DNA from: Planctomycetota bacterium | Lineage (GTDB): Bacteria > Planctomycetota > UBA1135 > UBA2386 | Direction of reading: 5' to 3' | Length of the DNA: 64,000 nucleotides | Assembly (NCBI GenBank): GCA_020638695.1 | Contig: JACKIB010000010.1 | Location: forward strand, 135,426 to 199,425 | Shown here: piece by piece, positions 19,581 through 27,971 of the stretch | Layout of the letters: each line of letters starts with the position of its first letter | Numbering within the stretch: position 1 is the stretch's first letter | Program-made: the position numbers and the translations under genes | Notes under the pieces: model-generated | The model's database searches: none | Seen by the model: the letters and a program-made list of their open reading frames with translations, nothing else | Told to the model about the DNA's origin: nothing

Positions 19581-20037
19581 CGGATCGAGCGTCGGGGTGA
19601 CCCGGCGCCATGCTGCCCGCTCGAGTCTGGCGTGCCGGGGGGCGTGACCCATCGCGGCCAAGGCCGCACCCGAGGACTTGGGTGGGCGCGGCGCTGCGCG
19701 CCACCATGAGGCCTGGGCCGCTTGCTTGCTGGAGCTTCCGGGTCCGCTACGTGTCAGCGAAGCAGCTGCCACGTGTCATGGGAGGTACAGACGAATCTTC
19801 ACGTGCCGACACGAACCCGCGGTCCCTGCAGCCCATGGGGCGCGCTACCCGGCAGCGGTCCCGACCGGGGCTCCACACCGGGGACGCGGGAGGATTCTGG
19901 CAAAATCGTGCAGCGCTCGGCGCGCTGCCCATAACAAGGTGAGCCGCGATCCTGCTGCATTCCGATCCGATGTGCCGTCCCACGACGCAACGACCCACGC
20001 CCAACCCGCCGTATTCGAGGCCGATCGCACAGCGCGC
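19581..20037. other. Intergenic region between two sigma-factor genes
   Basis: 457 bp. An open frame runs through part of it in phase with the following gene, but its composition and residues look non-coding. I see short GC-rich inverted repeats (for example GGCGCGGCGCTGCGCGCC near 19685) but no clear promoter or terminator. Confidence 0.4.
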
Positions 20038-23000
20038 ATGAGCGACCACGATCGGGCGTATGCGCGGTTCTGCGAGACGGGTGACCCGGCGGCGTTGGCG
20101 GAGGTCTACGACGCGACCGCAGACCGCCTGCTGCGCACCGCGGTGCACCTCGCGCCGAGCGTGGCGGCCGCCGAAGATCTGCTGCAAGCCACGTTCTTGG
20201 CGGCGATCGAGAAGGCCGCCGAGTTCGAGCGCGGCCGCCCGGTCCTGCCCTGGCTGTTGGGGATCCTCGCCAACCAGAGCCGGTTGGCCCGCTGGCGCGA
20301 TGGCCGCACTCCCGACCCCGACCGGCTGGAGCGCGCGCCCGGGCCCGAGCCCCACGAGCTCGCGGTCCATCAAGAGGAGCGACGCGCCCTCGATGCGGCG
20401 ATCGATGCGCTGCCGAGCACCTACCGCCCGGTGCTGGTGCTGCACGTGCGCCACCACATGTCGGCGGCCGAGATCGCGCTGGCGCTCGGGCGCCCGGCGG
20501 GAACGGTGCGATCGCAGTTATCACGTGGACTGGAGTTCGTGCGCCGCGGATTGCCACCTGGCCTCGCCGGCGCGCTGGCGATCCTGTTGGCGGCGCCGCG
20601 CGGGCTCGCGGCAGTGCGTGGAGTGGTGCTGGCGGCGGCGTCCCCCGCTGCCGCCGGCGTGACGGCTTCGTCGGTTTCGGTATTGGGTGCAGTGATGATG
20701 AAGAAGCTGGTGGTCGTGGTGTGCGTTGCGGTGGCCCTGTCCGTGGTCTACCTCGCGTGGCCGGACAGTCGAGTGCCGCAGCTCCCGGGAGAGGCCCCAG
20801 AGTCCGAGGTCCGGCGCGTGATGCAACCGGAGGAACCGGCTGCCGCCCCGAGTCGACAGGCGTTGGCCGGGCCCGCGGCGAGCTCCGCCGCTGCGCCGGA
20901 AGGCGATCCGGCCGGCGCAGCGGCCCCGACCGTCGGTGCACGGCGCGGCGAGTTGGAGGTGGTGCTGCAGTTCCAGGGCAGTCGCAAGCCGGCCGCCGGC
21001 GTCCACGTGTTGGTCACCCGCGCGTGGGAGCCGTGGGGCGAGTGGCAGTCGGCGCGAACCGGTGCGGATGGCAAGGCGAAGTTCTCCGACCTCGCGCCCG
21101 GCTACGCGTTGGTGCAGTGCGTGCGCGGCGGAAGTGTTTCGGTGGACATCCGCGCCGGGAGCAAGACCACTCAGGTGCTGGCGATCCCTGGCGGCGTCGC
21201 GGTCGCGGTGCGGGTGGTCGACGCCTCGGCCCGCCCACTGCCGGGCGTCGCGGTGTGGTTGTCCGAACCCTGGCGGGTCGGGCGTGGGGTGATCGCCGGC
21301 CACACCGGCACCGACGGGGACCTGCTCCTCGAGCACGTCAGCCCGGATTGCCACGTCGCCGCGCGCGGCGATGGCTTTGCGCCTTCGCCGTCGTACCGAG
21401 TGCGGGGGCCCCGGGGCGGCAGCTGCGAGATCCGCATCGCGTTGCAGCGCGGCAGCGGCACGGTGTCGGGTCGGGTGCTCGATGTCCGCGGCGAGCCGGT
21501 GCCAGGTGCCCGGGTATTGGTCGGGTCGGAACGCCCCGCGTTGTCGTCGCGCGCGCAGGACGGCTCGTGGACCTTCGCCGCACCGCCGACCAGCTGTGCG
21601 ACCGGGAGCGATGGCACGTTCACGGTTCGCGGCGTCCCGCTCGGTGTGCTTCCGGTGCAGGTTCGGCACAGTTCCTTTGCTCCCTGGCGCGGTGAGGTGG
21701 AATGCACTCCCGAATCGGTGGCGCAGCGCGATGTCGTGCTCGAAGACGGCGCGGAGCTGGCAGGGACCGCCACCGATCCCGATGGGCGCCCGGTTCGCTT
21801 CGCTCGGATCACCGTGGGGGACCCGAACGCGTTCGCCGGCCGCTCGGTGACGTGTAGGAGCGACGGGACGTTCGAGCTGCGCGGTCTGTCGAGCGGCGAG
21901 CAGGCGGTGCGGGCCGAGTTCGGCAGGCGACACACGGCCGCGCGGCTGCAGTTCCCCACCGCCGGAAAGGTGGTGTGGAACCCGGTCATCGAGGAGGCGA
22001 CGGCGCCGCCCGCTGGCGAGCGATGGCTGGATGCGCGGGTGGTGGACCTCGCCGGTCAGCCGCTGGCGGGTTGGCGCGTGGTCGCGCAGCAAGTGGGCGG
22101 CACCGGAGTGTCGCGGAGTCTGAACGCGGACGGCGAAGGTCGGGTGCGGTTCGCGGTGCCGTGGCAAGAGGTGCGGATCTGGGTGCACCGACCCCGCGGG
22201 TGGAGCGGTTTCCCGGCGCTGCTGCTCGACCGCGTCGAGGTGGGGGAAGGCGAGATCCTGCTGCGCGTCGAGCCGGCGGTCTACCGCGCCGCGGTGGTGC
22301 ACGGGCGCGTCACCGACGAGTCGGGCAAGCCGATCGCCGCGCAGCTCCAGATGTGGCACGAGGAACGACAACTGTGGCGCGCGTTCGACACGGATGGCTC
22401 GACGGGCGCATTCCGCATCGAGGACGTGCCGCCCGGCCGCGTCCAGATCAAGGTGTGCCCGCAGCGGCGGCCGTGGCGGAAGCTCCCCACCCACCAACTT
22501 CAGGTCGGACAGGAACTCGACCTCGGCCGAATCGAGATCGCGGCCGGCGCGGTTCTCACGGGTAGGGTTCGCTACGCCGGTGGCGAGCCGCCGGCGCAAC
22601 TCGCCCTCCAGCTGCTCGACCGCACCGGCAACGAGGCGGCGGTGGTGCACTACGCCGATGGGGTGTACCGCAGCGGCGCGGTGCACGACGGGACCTACCG
22701 GCTGCACGTGTCCGGCGACCGCGTCCGCTCGATGTTCCGCGATGTGCGGGTGTCCGGTGGTCAGGCCGACATCGTCGACCTGGAAGTGGGGCGCGCCGCG
22801 TTGCGCGTGGTCGAAGTGGACTGGCCGGCCGGTGTGGAGCGGCCACGATTCCTGCAGCTGCACGCATATGCCGGTGCGGCGCCCGCTCCCGTCTGGACCG
22901 GGGGCATCGGCAACGCCGGACCACTGCGGTTCCGCGTCAGCGTACCGCCCGGCAGCTACCGCCTGGTGCTGTACGGGCCTGGCCGGAAGAAGTGGGCCGC

Positions 23001-23067
23001 GGCTCCTTTGCAGATCAACGGGCTTTCCGACGTGCCGCAGCCGATGCAGCTGCAGGTGGCTCGTTGA
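20038..23067 (+). CDS. ECF sigma factor fused to a transmembrane helix and carboxypeptidase-regulatory-like ectodomain
   Basis: 1009 residues from ATG 20038. Residues about 10-170 form a complete ECF sigma factor: region 2 with AAEDLLQATFLAAIEKA and region 4 with AIDALPSTYRPVLVLHVRHH, then MSAAEIALALGRPAGTVRSQ. A short hydrophobic stretch (about 182-215) and a strong transmembrane helix (KKLVVVVCVAVALSVVYLAW, about 221-241) follow. The remaining 770 residues are Ala/Pro linker and about seven beta-sandwich repeats of the CarboxypepD_reg type, with motifs like GTVSGRVLDVRGEPVPGA and GTFELRGLSSGEQ. The topology would put the sigma domain in the cytoplasm and the repeats outside. Release of the sigma domain by proteolysis is inferred. 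The upstream in-frame extension is rejected as non-coding. Confidence 0.88.
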   Translation: MSDHDRAYARFCETGDPAALAEVYDATADRLLRTAVHLAPSVAAAEDLLQATFLAAIEKAAEFERGRPVLPWLLGILANQSRLARWRDGRTPDPDRLERAPGPEPHELAVHQEERRALDAAIDALPSTYRPVLVLHVRHHMSAAEIALALGRPAGTVRSQLSRGLEFVRRGLPPGLAGALAILLAAPRGLAAVRGVVLAAASPAAAGVTASSVSVLGAVMMKKLVVVVCVAVALSVVYLAWPDSRVPQLPGEAPESEVRRVMQPEEPAAAPSRQALAGPAASSAAAPEGDPAGAAAPTVGARRGELEVVLQFQGSRKPAAGVHVLVTRAWEPWGEWQSARTGADGKAKFSDLAPGYALVQCVRGGSVSVDIRAGSKTTQVLAIPGGVAVAVRVVDASARPLPGVAVWLSEPWRVGRGVIAGHTGTDGDLLLEHVSPDCHVAARGDGFAPSPSYRVRGPRGGSCEIRIALQRGSGTVSGRVLDVRGEPVPGARVLVGSERPALSSRAQDGSWTFAAPPTSCATGSDGTFTVRGVPLGVLPVQVRHSSFAPWRGEVECTPESVAQRDVVLEDGAELAGTATDPDGRPVRFARITVGDPNAFAGRSVTCRSDGTFELRGLSSGEQAVRAEFGRRHTAARLQFPTAGKVVWNPVIEEATAPPAGERWLDARVVDLAGQPLAGWRVVAQQVGGTGVSRSLNADGEGRVRFAVPWQEVRIWVHRPRGWSGFPALLLDRVEVGEGEILLRVEPAVYRAAVVHGRVTDESGKPIAAQLQMWHEERQLWRAFDTDGSTGAFRIEDVPPGRVQIKVCPQRRPWRKLPTHQLQVGQELDLGRIEIAAGAVLTGRVRYAGGEPPAQLALQLLDRTGNEAAVVHYADGVYRSGAVHDGTYRLHVSGDRVRSMFRDVRVSGGQADIVDLEVGRAALRVVEVDWPAGVERPRFLQLHAYAGAAPAPVWTGGIGNAGPLRFRVSVPPGSYRLVLYGPGRKKWAAAPLQINGLSDVPQPMQLQVAR

Positions 23068-23116
23068 TCCGAGTTTCTCGCCCCTCGGTCAGGCGGCTGC
23101 TCTATCGTCGCCGGCC

Positions 23117-24226
23117 GTGTTCGGCTCGCTACGGATTCGTCGTTCGCTGCTCACGCCTGGGGATCGAGACCTGTACCGGGCCGCGTTCTGTGCCGGGTGT
23201 CACGCGTTGCACGCTACCTGTGGTCGATCGGCGTCGCTGCTGACCAACTACGACCAGACGGTGTTTGCGTTGGTACTCGCCGGGCTGACGCCGGGCCGCG
23301 CGATCGAACGCCGACCGTGCACGGCGTTGCCGTTGCGGCGCGTCGGGGTGTCTTTGCTCGACCCGCGCGCGTCGGCGCTGTTGGCTGCAGCGAATGTCGG
23401 CGCCGTGGAGGCGAAGCTGCGCGATGATCTCGCGGACGGCGACCGCCCGCTGCGCAGCCGCGTGGGGCTGCGCCTGCTGCGCGGTCCGGCCGCGCGGGCT
23501 CGCGAACAGCTGCGCGCGTTGGGCGTGCCGACCGCGTTGTTCGATGAGTTGCCGGCGCGGCAGGCGGCTCGCGAACGCGCCGCACGGCCGACCATCGAGG
23601 TGCTGGCCCGGCCCAGCGCCGAGTTGGTCGGGCAGGTGTTCGCCCACGCGGGCCGAGTATGTGGGCGACCGGAGTTGGCTGACGGGTTGTCCGAGCTCGG
23701 CCGCGCGCTCGGCGCTTTCGTCTACGCGCTCGATGCGTGGACCGACCTGACTGAGGACCGTGCGCGCGGGCGGTTCAACGCATGGGCTGCGACGGCGCCG
23801 CTCGGCGTCGACGCGGGGGACGTGGCGGACCACCTCGATCGGACGCTGGTGCGCGCCTCCGCGGCGCACCGCGGACTGCCGCTGGGCGATCCGGGGCGCG
23901 TGATCGCGGCGCTGCTCGACAGTCTCGGGGCCAAGGTGGCTGCGGTGCGGCGGGCGTCGACTCGCGAGCCTGCGGTTGACCGACGGCAGGCCGGCGAGTT
24001 GGCGTGCCTCACCGAAGCAGTGTGCGGCGAGGCGTGTTGCCAAGCGTGCTGCGAGGTGACCTGCTGCTGGAGCGAGCGGAGTGCGATGGGGAGGAGGCGC
24101 GGGGGGCGTCGTGTGGCGGTGGTTCCGCGGAGGAGGGGGAGGCTCCGCCGGAAGGCAACGAACAGCCCTGACAGCGGGACTGAAGGGCTTGGCTCGTTTC
24201 CGCGGTGCTTCGGCTCGCCAGAGTGA
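23117..24226 (+). CDS. DUF5685-family protein with Cys-rich C-terminus
   Basis: 369 residues from a GTG at 23117, giving the family's usual FGxLRxR opening. The conserved early block DRDLYRAAFCAGCHAL, then LTNYDQTVFALVLAGL, matches DUF5685, a family of mostly helical proteins of unknown role. A later ALGAFVYALDAWTDLTED segment is also typical. Near residues 292-305 lies CGEACCQACCEVTCC, a dense cysteine cluster that could bind metal. After it the sequence is basic and low-complexity. It lies 50 bp after the sigma-fusion gene in the same direction and may share its transcript. Confidence 0.8.
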   Translation: MFGSLRIRRSLLTPGDRDLYRAAFCAGCHALHATCGRSASLLTNYDQTVFALVLAGLTPGRAIERRPCTALPLRRVGVSLLDPRASALLAAANVGAVEAKLRDDLADGDRPLRSRVGLRLLRGPAARAREQLRALGVPTALFDELPARQAARERAARPTIEVLARPSAELVGQVFAHAGRVCGRPELADGLSELGRALGAFVYALDAWTDLTEDRARGRFNAWAATAPLGVDAGDVADHLDRTLVRASAAHRGLPLGDPGRVIAALLDSLGAKVAAVRRASTREPAVDRRQAGELACLTEAVCGEACCQACCEVTCCWSERSAMGRRRGGRRVAVVPRRRGRLRRKATNSPDSGTEGLGSFPRCFGSPE

Positions 24227-24552
24227 GTGCGGGGTCCACTGGACTTCGCTCGCCGCGTGGCGCAGAGCGGCGCAAACGGCATCTTCGAGCTGCGCGGTAT
24301 CGGCGTCGGCGAGCGATCGCTGCACGCGGGGGCGTGCGGTCGCCGTTGGTCGGCATCCGGAGGATTCCTGAGTGCGCGAGCGCACATGAGCAGAGCTGTG
24401 GCTGTGTCTTGCGGGTATGCGGGAAACATTCCATGGTGATCACAAGGATCTTCACATTCGTGCGCTAGACGTCGGCTACTTCCCCGTGCTAGAAACCGGG
24501 GCGTGAACGATCGCTGCTCGAACGAGCGGCGAATCCCCAAGGAGAGAACACG
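24227..24552. other. Intergenic region upstream of the RHS gene
   Basis: 326 bp with no intact gene. A short open stretch near 24270-24330 reads GIFELRGIGVGERSLHAG, resembling one strand pair of the local carboxypeptidase-regulatory-like repeats, and may be gene debris. A perfect palindrome GTGCGCGAGCGCAC is near 24371. The right end (24400-24500) is AT-richer and is the likeliest place for the RHS promoter. A strong Shine-Dalgarno AAGGAGAG ends at 24546. Confidence 0.45.
24539..24546 (+). promoter_or_regulatory. Ribosome binding site that points to ATG 24553
   Basis: AAGGAGAG is an almost perfect Shine-Dalgarno sequence 6 nt before ATG 24553. That ATG is out of frame with the RHS protein because of the heptamer repeat that follows and meets a stop after about 25 codons. 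It therefore marks the intended start only in another repeat-number state. Confidence 0.6.
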
Positions 24553-24566
24553 ATGTCGAACGTCGC

Positions 24567-27500
24567 TTGCTCGGTGCTCGGTGCTCGGTGCTCGGTAAAG
24601 CCCTACGCTCTACCTACAACGTTGCGCTGACCTTCCTTCTGCTGTCGCTTCCCGTCGCCGCGCAGTCGGGAAGCATGGCCGGCGAGGATTGCCCCGACTG
24701 GGCCGCTTTCCACTGCGTCTGGGGCTCGGACAGCCGCATCGACGACGACATCTTGTCGCTCAATGGCGACCTACGTCTGTTGACCTGGCGGCCCCGGCCG
24801 CCGCAGATCGTCGAGGACCCCGGCCCTGGCGGGACCTTGGCGCGCGGCACCTACATCGGCGTGCCGTTCCACGAAGCGCGGAATCACGATCCCTATCGCC
24901 CCATCGAGATCCCCGGGGCGCTGCCGGGCACCGCAGCACTCGGGATGATCACCCACGTCTCGATGTCGAGTCCGATCGCGACCTATCTTCCGGAGGCCAC
25001 CGCGTCGCCGTCTTCGCTGCAAGAGTTCTGGATTCGACCGAACCAGGCGTACATCAGCAAGGGCAACATCGTCGGCAAGCGCTACGCGTTCACCTCCAAG
25101 ACGCCGGACCCCAACGTCGCGGGCAAGTTCCTCGCCTGGTTCGACTCGCCGGACGTCGCGACACGCGTCTACGTCTACTGGGAAGGACCCGCCGAAGGCG
25201 GCGCGTACGTGCTCGAGCTCCGGTTCGTCGATGGCAGCATCTCGAAGTTCGACCGCTACACTGCGGTCAGTGGCCAGGAGATGTACCGCGTCGCGTGGTA
25301 CAAGGACCGTTTCGACAACAAGACCGAGTTCCGCTACGACGCGACCAGCCACCGCCTGATCGAGATCGAGTACCCGCAGGGGATCAAGGAGCTCTACACC
25401 TGGGGTGCCAACGGCACACTCGACGTCAGCTATCAGAACGTCACGCTCGCCAACAAGCTCGGCGGCACCGCCACGGTGGCCGACCTCGCCTGGGGATTCG
25501 GGCTCGACTCGAACGGCAACGTGGCCTACGCCTACTACCCGAAGTCGCCGTCGGTTGCAGGGTCCACCCCCGGATTGCTCCCGCCCGACAACGAGCTCTA
25601 CAACCTCGCCGCGAGCACGGACCGCTACTACATCCTCGAGTACACCTGGGCGCAGTTCGGCGGCGACTGGAAGGTGACGCAGGTCAAGGAGCACTACTCC
25701 AGCGACAAGACCCTGGGTGGCAGCTCCGGCAGCAAGATCATCTTGACCGTGGCGTACGTCCTCGATGACGGGGGCTACGGCGGCACGACCCACTACTACT
25801 CGCGGTACCGCGTCCAGCAGCTCACCAACCGCTTCGGCGATCAGTACAAATTCTACTACGAGGAGACCGGTACCGGCGCCGACGCGTACGTGAGCAAGGT
25901 CTACCACGTCGACCCGCGCGACAACGTGCACTGCTACACGCGCGACAGCCTCGGCCGTACGGTCTCTCGCCGCTGGACTCCGCCCGACAACGCCACCGGC
26001 CGGCCGCGGGCCCACGTGCTCGGCGGAGGTCTCGGCCCGGATCCCGAGCCGCTGTTCATCGAGTGGCTGTACGAGTACGGCGCCACCGGCTGCGGCTGCA
26101 ACCATCCGACCAAGGTCACGCAGCTTCCGTCGGGCCGCTTCTCGGAGTTCACCTGGGACCCGAACACCGGCCGTCTGCTGACCGAGAAGATCCCCGATCC
26201 GTCCGACAACTCTGGCACCACCAAGCTGACGATCGAGCACCAGTACACCGCGAGCTGGTACGACGCGACCCCCGAAGGCGCGTTGCGCAAGAAGTTGATC
26301 TACGCCAAGGGCAGACCCGACGAGCGCGCCTGGGACTTCGAGTACCTGCTGACCTCACGCCAGCAACCCGACTACGGCAAGAAGCCCGATGGCTTGACGA
26401 TCAAGAGCCCGACCGTCACAACCGGCCAGGGCAGCACCCAGATCATCCGTTGGATCGACTTCGACGCCCGGGGGCGCACCGTGGCGATCCAGGACCCGCA
26501 GTCGTACGGTGGCACGCCGGTGGCGACGACGTTCCTGTACGCCACCGGCAAGCCGTACGGCAACGAGCTCCTGTGCGCGATCACCGAAGGCGCGGGGTCT
26601 TCGGCCCCGACTACCACGACGCTCGACCAGGACGACTGGGGTCGCCTGGGCGAGAAGGTCGCGCACTCGGGCTCTTCGGTGCCGACCACGACCCAGTACC
26701 GCCGCACCGCCGAGGGCCGGCTGCTCGAGGCGCAGACGCCGCGCGGAGCGACCGCGCAGCGGGTGCAGGTCTATTACGACGTGTTCGGCCACCCCTGCTC
26801 GGTGCTGCGCTGGAACCGCAACTCGAGCGACGGGCAGCAGTCAGCACACGGCCAGGCGCCGAACAACCCGCGCGACTGGGTGCGCGAGGAGTACCAGCAC
26901 ATGGGGTCGCGGCTGTACTTCACCTTCCGCGACCGTCGGCCCCTGCATTCCGCGGAGAGCAGCGGGAACGTGACCGCGGGTCCCGATCCCTGGATGACAC
27001 GGGAGGTCTCCCTGTACGGCCCCGGCGGTGAGCTCACCCAAGTGGATCAACCGAACGGCACGATGGTGACCTATACCCGGGACGGCTACGGCACGCTGTT
27101 CAAGACGGTGCGCACCCATGGCACGTCGGTGAAGGAAGAGGAGCGCTTCTACATCGACGGCAACCTCGACGTGGTGAAGGTCTACCAGCCGGGGTCGGGG
27201 AACTTCGTGTACGAGCGCAACCACGCCGGCCTGGTCCGCCGCATGGTCGAGCCGACGCGGACCGCGCCCACGCAGTACGTGACCAACAGCCCGATTCCTG
27301 AGTACACCGGTACCCTCGGTGGCGCGGGCCACGAGTGGTCGTACGACGCGTTCGGCCGGATGGTGGGGAGCTGCATCAAGGACCCGCAGGCGAACGTGAT
27401 CGCCAACGTGGTGTACGGCCGCGACGAGCTCGGCCGCGTGCGGACCGTCACCGAGTCGATCCTCCCGGGCACGACGACCCGCGTCACCGGCTACGAGTAC

Positions 27501-27971
27501 GACAAGCGCTCGCAGGTGACCGAGGTCACGCACCCCGGCAACCGCAAGGTCACCTACGTCTACGACGACAAAGGCCGGCTGTGGAAGGTCGACGACGCGC
27601 AGAACCCCGGCGAGAACCAGACCGAGTACGGCTACCTCGCGGCCACCGATCTGGTGGAGAAGGTGACGGTGCGCTACGAGCGGGAGACACACTCGAGCGG
27701 CAACAGCGTGGTCAAAGTTCGAGAAGCGGGCGCTGTACGGCACGGGTGGCGTGCTGACGAAGTACCGCGACACCGGCCAAGACGGTGCGGCCGTGCCGCG
27801 CGATCTGTCGGTGTACACCGATTCGCTGGGCCAAGTCGACCGCGTGGTCGACGCCCTGGGCAACGAGACGAAGAGCTACTACGACGGGCGCGGCCGCACC
27901 GTCGAGCACGCGATGGTCAAGACGACCTCGACGTACGACATCGTGCGGCGGGTCGCATTCACCGACCATGA
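24567..27971 (+). CDS. RHS/YD-repeat polymorphic toxin, N-terminal part (frameshifted)
   Basis: Authentic coding runs from about 24567 to 27716 (about 1050 residues); the remaining codons to 27971 are out-of-frame sequence. A signal peptide (YNVALTFLLLSLPVAAQSG) is followed by a secreted, Cys-containing N-terminal region and then YD/RHS repeats such as DRFDNKTEFRYDATSHRLIE, RDSLGRTVSRRW and YDAFGRMVGSC. RHS repeats form the beta-cage that encloses a C-terminal toxin. In this frame the only start is TTG 24567, inside the heptamer repeat and too far from the Shine-Dalgarno. The frame is lost at AAA 27714-27716, where removing one A would continue into the next reading frame (KFEKRALYGTGG). Either a real inactivating mutation, a sequencing error or, less likely, programmed frameshifting. 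Confidence 0.8.
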   Translation: MLGARCSVLGKALRSTYNVALTFLLLSLPVAAQSGSMAGEDCPDWAAFHCVWGSDSRIDDDILSLNGDLRLLTWRPRPPQIVEDPGPGGTLARGTYIGVPFHEARNHDPYRPIEIPGALPGTAALGMITHVSMSSPIATYLPEATASPSSLQEFWIRPNQAYISKGNIVGKRYAFTSKTPDPNVAGKFLAWFDSPDVATRVYVYWEGPAEGGAYVLELRFVDGSISKFDRYTAVSGQEMYRVAWYKDRFDNKTEFRYDATSHRLIEIEYPQGIKELYTWGANGTLDVSYQNVTLANKLGGTATVADLAWGFGLDSNGNVAYAYYPKSPSVAGSTPGLLPPDNELYNLAASTDRYYILEYTWAQFGGDWKVTQVKEHYSSDKTLGGSSGSKIILTVAYVLDDGGYGGTTHYYSRYRVQQLTNRFGDQYKFYYEETGTGADAYVSKVYHVDPRDNVHCYTRDSLGRTVSRRWTPPDNATGRPRAHVLGGGLGPDPEPLFIEWLYEYGATGCGCNHPTKVTQLPSGRFSEFTWDPNTGRLLTEKIPDPSDNSGTTKLTIEHQYTASWYDATPEGALRKKLIYAKGRPDERAWDFEYLLTSRQQPDYGKKPDGLTIKSPTVTTGQGSTQIIRWIDFDARGRTVAIQDPQSYGGTPVATTFLYATGKPYGNELLCAITEGAGSSAPTTTTLDQDDWGRLGEKVAHSGSSVPTTTQYRRTAEGRLLEAQTPRGATAQRVQVYYDVFGHPCSVLRWNRNSSDGQQSAHGQAPNNPRDWVREEYQHMGSRLYFTFRDRRPLHSAESSGNVTAGPDPWMTREVSLYGPGGELTQVDQPNGTMVTYTRDGYGTLFKTVRTHGTSVKEEERFYIDGNLDVVKVYQPGSGNFVYERNHAGLVRRMVEPTRTAPTQYVTNSPIPEYTGTLGGAGHEWSYDAFGRMVGSCIKDPQANVIANVVYGRDELGRVRTVTESILPGTTTRVTGYEYDKRSQVTEVTHPGNRKVTYVYDDKGRLWKVDDAQNPGENQTEYGYLAATDLVEKVTVRYERETHSSGNSVVKVREAGAVRHGWRADEVPRHRPRRCGRAARSVGVHRFAGPSRPRGRRPGQRDEELLRRARPHRRARDGQDDLDVRHRAAGRIHRP
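24568..24596 (+). repeat. GCTCGGT heptanucleotide tandem repeat (4 copies)
   Basis: Four consecutive copies of GCTCGGT lie just after ATG 24553. Seven is not a multiple of three, so each gain or loss shifts the frame. With four copies the ATG at 24553 is out of frame with the RHS signal peptide; with five (or two) copies it would be in frame. The arrangement is that of a slipped-strand contingency locus, although four copies is a short tract. Confidence 0.7.

Noticed and set aside
24270..24330. A small gene encoding a carboxypeptidase-regulatory-like unit
   Set aside because: Only about 18 residues resemble the repeat, with no start signal or continuation; at most gene debris.
27711..27720. 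Programmed ribosomal frameshift in the RHS gene
   Set aside because: There is no slippery heptamer of the X_XXY_YYZ type or nearby structure; mutation or sequence error is simpler.
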